From Saitoella complicata NRRL Y-17804 (taxonomy: Eukaryota; Ascomycota; Saitoellomycetes; Saitoellales; Saitoellaceae): a stretch of 48,820 nt of DNA. A model generated the notes under the pieces. It was not told the DNA's origin, ran no database searches, and worked only from the letters and a program-made list of their open reading frames with translations. This document shows positions 44,890 to 48,820 of the stretch, one piece after another (position 1 is the first letter of the stretch; every line of letters starts with the position of its first letter). The DNA is taken from NCBI RefSeq assembly GCF_001661265.1, contig NW_017566993.1, forward strand, positions 689,826 through 738,645, in the 5' to 3' direction. The translations under genes were made by a program, and so were the position numbers.

Positions 44890-46886
44890 GAGAGCCAGCT
44901 GCCGAATTGACTGACTGGTTAAAAGTCGATGAGGGCTGTCGCGGACAAATCGTTCTCACCCCCCAGTGGCGGTGCGCCAAAACCATGACACAGATAAAGG
45001 GAAACGATGTTTGATGAGTTATTGTACAAGACTTGGAAGTTAATGACGCGTATTAAAGACAATTATCATATCCCAAAACATAAAACCCAATGAAGTGACG
45101 ATGGGCTACCGATGTCGTCTTACTCAGATTGCCAATCCGTGCCCAACACCTTACTTTGCGGCTCCTCATCCTCGTCGCTATACCACTCCACCAACCTGAT
45201 CTCCTTCTCCGCAGGTCTCGAGACACGACTCACACTTAAAACCAGCACTGAATCAACCAAGAATGTCGAGCAGGACCCACATTCGTCAGGTGTGGTCTTC
45301 TTACGAAATTGTCACCACTTGATTACGAACGGACGGAAGCTAACTCTGTTAACAAACGAAGGGTTATTTCGCGCCATTTGTTGACGTATGTGGATGTCGA
45401 AATGTGCGATACAGAGATAGAAGGTCGCACCGTTCTACTTCTGGTCCTGGATGGTGTGCCGTCTTTCATGAGGGTGCAGTTTGCTCAATAGTGTCACAAA
45501 TGGTGTGGACGGGTGCTTTCATGATGGGAAGCTGTTGTTCAAACCCCGAATGATGGGCGTTGTGCGACAGACACATGTGAATTGTCATTTTCTTTCGACT
45601 TAAGATACGGTACTAACAGCTTCAACACATCACGAGCCAAGGCTGTGCTCGAGAAGAGGAACATTCTAATCTCTTTCAACCATTCGAACTCCCTCGTTGA
45701 TTACGGGCAACACCGACAGGCTTTGAGAATCTTCAATCATTTCATGGTTGCTGTAGGACGAGTGCGCACCCACCCGCTGAGCGATGTCAAGACCCCGACC
45801 ACACCAAAGGCCAGACGCCGAGACCTTAGTGCTCTTTGCTTCCGCCTGCGGGAGTTGAAAGGGATGAAGGTGGAATCACGCAACTGGGGTTTTCGTAGGT
45901 CGAAGATCCGCATAAAACGGAAACCGAGGAACATTGCAGTGATCCACGAAGGCTGAGGATTGTTGACATTACCTTGGGTACTGAGATGTTGATGATAGAT
46001 CCACAATATCGTCAACTCCATCGAAAACTGCGTCGTCGTCGCGTCTGAGCCCACTCAGACGATCACAGCCTCAACCTCCAAGCGTCAACCATTGCAGTGA
46101 ACTGAGTTCATTGGAAATCAAGGACACAAGGAGCAAGCTCTTGGGCCGGCGAGCAGAGCGCGGTTCATACCCTATTCGGACGACGAAGCGATCAAGTTAT
46201 GCAACTTACGTACGACGTAGTGAATGGTCGTTTCCACGGGTCAGCGAAGACCAAGACCCGTTGTCGAGCCTAGAAACAGCAGATGCGGGTGCGTTGAAGG
46301 ATGCAGTCGTGTCAAGAAGCACGGGGAGCTTCAAGCAGGCAATCGATGGAGACGACTTGGTCAACTGAGATCGCTTGACTGTTGCCCGTCCAGATCGCCA
46401 CTGCGCCACCTACTCCCGTCTCCTCGTCGACCTCCGTCGGTGAACCCGCGAGGAACACACTGTGATGAGGTATTGCGTTCGCGCCTGACTAAACTGATCT
46501 CGTAGCTTTCCGATCGTAGCGAGGATCGTTTTGGTTCTGTTGTCGTATCGAGGGGCAATTTCGCTGGCGAGCCGATATGCTGTCCCCACCCCCGCGGCCG
46601 CGCCCCTTGACATCGTCGCGACGTCGACGCAGACATTGCTCGGCACCGGCGAAGGTTATGGGCGTGAGTTGGTATTTCCAAGGAAGCATGTTCAAACATC
46701 AATTGCGATATAACGTCCACTGCTGCTGCTGCTGCTATTCCTTCCTAGCTACTACCATTGCCATGACTATATTCCATCAACGACCGAAAGAAGAGAACGA
46801 GCGGCGCGGCCACCGTCCCAAACAGTAGGCAAATGCAAAATGCACCCCATAATCCTAATCCATGCAAAATGACAATCACAACCCAC
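44890..46886. other. Gene-poor subtelomeric stretch
   Basis: About 2 kb with no recognised gene. A 124-codon frame at 45582-45956 (plus; KIRIKRKPRNIAVIHEG near its end) overlaps a 105-codon minus frame, and neither resembles a family. A (TGC)5-6 run is at 46720-46737. A GC-rich pocket with GCGGCCGCG is near 46593. Confidence 0.4.
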
Positions 46887-48284
46887 TCAGCTCCCAACAA
46901 TCCCACACCCACTAACAACAACCTCCTTCCCCCCCACCCTCTCCCTCTCCCCCTCCGCATCCATGGCCTCAACCCCCGCCTTGATCCCAACCCACCTTTC
47001 CCCATCCCTCGCGATTTCCTCTTCAGACACGGGCTCATACACAACCTCGCTCCGATAATATTCCCCCTCGATCCAATCGAGTCTCCAAAGCCGATACCAC
47101 CCATTTTTGCGGAGTCGTTCGCGGGCGCGGAGTTCGTATTTCCGCAGCGTGGGTAGGAATAGGAGAAATGAAGCAGTCGAATATAGTGCGCCACCAATCA
47201 AATCCAACCGCCAGTGATGACGGAGATACATCGTCGCCCACCACTGCCACAACACGAATGCGCCCAATGCGTAGCGTCCACGGCGTGGCGAGTACCGTGC
47301 GATAAAGAAGAAATTTATGACCGCGAATCCGGAGTGGAGGGATGGGAATGCCCCGAAGACGAGCGGAGAGGCTTTGAAAGCGTGGGTGTAGATATGTGTT
47401 CCGAGGACTGCGTCGACGCGTTTCAGGCCGGCTGCTGAGCCTGGCATGCTGTAATTCGCCGGTATGGGTGGTGTGCCGTAGCCGTATTCGTCTGTCTGGT
47501 ACCATGGTGCAGCGTTTGGAAACAGTAGATGGGTAGCCACGCCACAAATGTTTTGCATCCCAAAGGACCAGCCGTAGGTTCCTGTGACGCCGGGTGGAGC
47601 GAATAACCAGAGCCAGAATGCGGTGAGGAAGGGTGAGACGAAGTGGATTACGCCGTAGGAGATCCATGCCAATACATCCTTCCATTCCGTGAGGGATTGT
47701 GCGAGATGGTGTAAGATATCGAGGATGAGTGGGATGAGGGAGGCGAGGAGTGCGTAACGTGTCCGGAGTGCGGCGGAAGCGAGAAGCGTCAATAGAGCTG
47801 ATTGGGAGAGTAGGCCGAGGGGGGTCTCGTAGAGGACGTGTTCCCAGCGCGGGAGGAGGTCGACGTTGATGAAGGGCCGGATGTCGGAGGGGATGAGGCG
47901 GGCTTGTTTGAAGGTTGTCATCCAGATGATGACGGGGATGAGGTTGATGAAGATTAGTATTGCGAGTTGGGTGGGTGATTTTTCGTTGAGGAGGGTGTGG
48001 AGGATGTGTCGGGCGAATCGGGCGAGGTAGGTGTACCATCGTACGGAGGAAGAGTCGCGTCGGCGTGTTTGGTGGGCGTGGAGGGGAGAGAGGGTGGAGG
48101 CGGAGGTGGAGGAGAGGGCGGGGGAGGAGGTGGTTGAGCGGTCGACGGTTAGCATTGTCGAAGGAGCATCGCGATCGTCTGACGGTAACGAGTGGTATGT
48201 CATCTCCTTCGCCTTCCTCAATGACCGTCCTTCTCTCGAGCGCGGTGGGTTGTTCTCGGGGATGTATGCTGCCAACGCTGCCAA
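46887..48284 (-). CDS. AUR1: Inositol phosphorylceramide synthase, AUR1-like (PAP2 superfamily)
   Basis: Golgi membrane enzyme that transfers phosphoinositol from phosphatidylinositol to ceramide; the target of aureobasidin A in other fungi. Up to 465 residues in one exon. After a polar N-terminus of about 80 residues there are 6-8 membrane segments. The two PAP2 catalytic boxes are intact: FGAFPSLHSGFAVINFFF (about residue 315) and MYLRHHWRLDLIGGALYS (about 355), with the Ser-Leu-His, second His and Asp of the family triad. ANYSMPGSAAGLKRVD and LLFPNAAPWY are also typical of the family. A Met at residue 28 (ATG 48201-48203) may be the real start, since the AGCATACATCCCC leader motif otherwise falls inside the coding region. 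AUR1 is essential in yeast, so its position about 0.4 kb from the telomere array is notable; it could be a second copy. Confidence 0.9.
   Translation of the reverse strand: MAALAAYIPENNPPRSREGRSLRKAKEMTYHSLPSDDRDAPSTMLTVDRSTTSSPALSSTSASTLSPLHAHQTRRRDSSSVRWYTYLARFARHILHTLLNEKSPTQLAILIFINLIPVIIWMTTFKQARLIPSDIRPFINVDLLPRWEHVLYETPLGLLSQSALLTLLASAALRTRYALLASLIPLILDILHHLAQSLTEWKDVLAWISYGVIHFVSPFLTAFWLWLFAPPGVTGTYGWSFGMQNICGVATHLLFPNAAPWYQTDEYGYGTPPIPANYSMPGSAAGLKRVDAVLGTHIYTHAFKASPLVFGAFPSLHSGFAVINFFFIARYSPRRGRYALGAFVLWQWWATMYLRHHWRLDLIGGALYSTASFLLFLPTLRKYELRARERLRKNGWYRLWRLDWIEGEYYRSEVVYEPVSEEEIARDGERWVGIKAGVEAMDAEGERERVGGKEVVVSGCGIVGS
48258..48270 (-). promoter_or_regulatory. AGCATACATCCCC motif at the 5' end of the AUR1-like gene
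   Basis: Same word and orientation as the copies before sidA and the PLC-like gene. It is within the first codons if translation starts at 48284, or in the leader (about 55 bases before) if it starts at 48203. Confidence 0.4.
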
Positions 48285-48701
48285 CGCTGCAAATAACGTT
48301 CGCCCAAGCCGGCCGGGGCTTAGGCTCGGAGGTTTCGCGCCTTGGAGTATGTGGCGAAGGGGGAGCGTGCAGGTGGCGCGGCAATGGGACGTCGGGCCTT
48401 ACCGAGAACCGAGCGCGCGCGTTTGACAGGCGAAACCCTAACCCTAATACGCGAAACCTCTTGCAACAATCACACTTTACAAATGCTCCTGCTAGTACTA
48501 TTGCTAGTACATCGACGGGTGATGACATCGAGCGGCCGGTTCGGGCGCCGCGAACCAGTTTGTGGAGACGATGGGCGGGTTCTGTAATGCGGTCGAGACG
48601 AGACGAGATACTGCGAGTACTTCGGGACGAGATCTGACGAGTTCGACGAGGTGTGACGAGATGACCAAAGTACTTATTCGAATAGAGAGATGAATTTATT
48701 C
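48285..48701. other. Subtelomere proper, with a short inverted telomere-like tract
   Basis: Contains CCCTAACCCTAA at 48436-48447, two telomere units facing opposite to the terminal array. Also degenerate GACGAG-type words (48597-48655), where GACGAGATG or similar recurs five to six times. No gene. Confidence 0.7.
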
Positions 48702-48820
48702 AGGGTTAGGGTTAGGGTTAGGGTTAGGGTTAGGGTTAGGGTTAGGGTTAGGGTTAGGGTTAGGGTTAGGGTTAGGGTTAGGGTTAGGGTTAGGGTTAGG
48801 GTTAGGGTTAGGGTTAGGGT
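48702..48820 (+). repeat. Telomere, (TTAGGG)n
   Basis: 119 bases of uninterrupted TTAGGG units (about 20 copies), G-rich strand toward the right end, running to the last base. This marks the chromosome end. The array begins abruptly after GAATTTATTC. Confidence 0.98.

Noticed and set aside
47035-48528. A 497-codon minus-strand frame overlapping the AUR1-like gene
   Set aside because: Arg/Pro/His-rich composition with no motifs; it is the shifted-frame shadow of a GC-rich gene whose PAP2 boxes are clear in the other frame.

Overview
The window is the end of a fungal chromosome. It finishes in about 20 copies of TTAGGG running out to the last base, so the right edge is a telomere and the left edge points into the chromosome arm. 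Evidence for a fungus: introns of about 48-87 bp with GTRNGT-type donors and CTAAC/ACTAAT-like branch sites, a dispersed 5S rRNA gene, KRR1, an AUR1-type inositol phosphorylceramide synthase, a WSC-domain wall protein and a siderophore NRPS next to an ornithine N5-hydroxylase. Low intron density and the PLC-like and WSC proteins fit a filamentous ascomycete, but I cannot exclude a basidiomycete and do not name a species.

Layout. 1-5.1 kb: an interrupted gene of unknown family at the edge, a MUP1-type amino-acid permease (two exons), and a small uncharacterised spliced gene. 5.1-13.2 kb: a quinone/zinc-type oxidoreductase, a secreted Thr-rich WSC wall protein with a repeat-bearing promoter, tRNA-Ala(AGC), KRR1 (two exons), a DHA1-type MFS transporter (two exons) and a 5S rRNA gene. 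14.4-35.5 kb: the core of the window, a divergent pair formed by a sidA-type L-ornithine N5-monooxygenase (minus) and one very large NRPS (plus, six exons, 6,123 residues). 35.6-37 kb: a secreted, probably GPI-anchored PLC-like phosphodiesterase whose last exon is easily missed. 37-46.8 kb: a gene-poor subtelomere with two diverged, tail-to-tail members of one unknown gene family, a 13/14-bp minisatellite and a few small uncharacterised frames. 46.9-48.3 kb: an AUR1-like gene only about 0.4 kb from the telomere array.

How the genes work together. SidA makes N5-hydroxyornithine, the committed step of hydroxamate siderophores. The NRPS reads A-T-C-A-T-C-A-T-C-A-T-C-T-C-A-T-C: five adenylation, six thiolation and six condensation domains, the last C being terminal as in cyclising fungal NRPSs. 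Six carrier sites fit a ferrichrome-like cyclic hexapeptide. The fourth and fifth A domains have almost the same binding-pocket residues while the first three differ, which suggests three ordinary residues followed by three hydroxyornithine-derived residues. The promoter shared by the two genes holds three exact ATCWGATAA sites, the known target of the iron-responsive GATA repressors (SreA/Urbs1/Sre1), so iron-repressed co-expression is predicted. No dedicated siderophore transporter, acyltransferase or esterase is recognisable here.

The most unusual points are the retained A domain in the last NRPS module, a leader motif AGCATACAYYC shared by several minus-strand genes, and the unknown subtelomeric gene pair.
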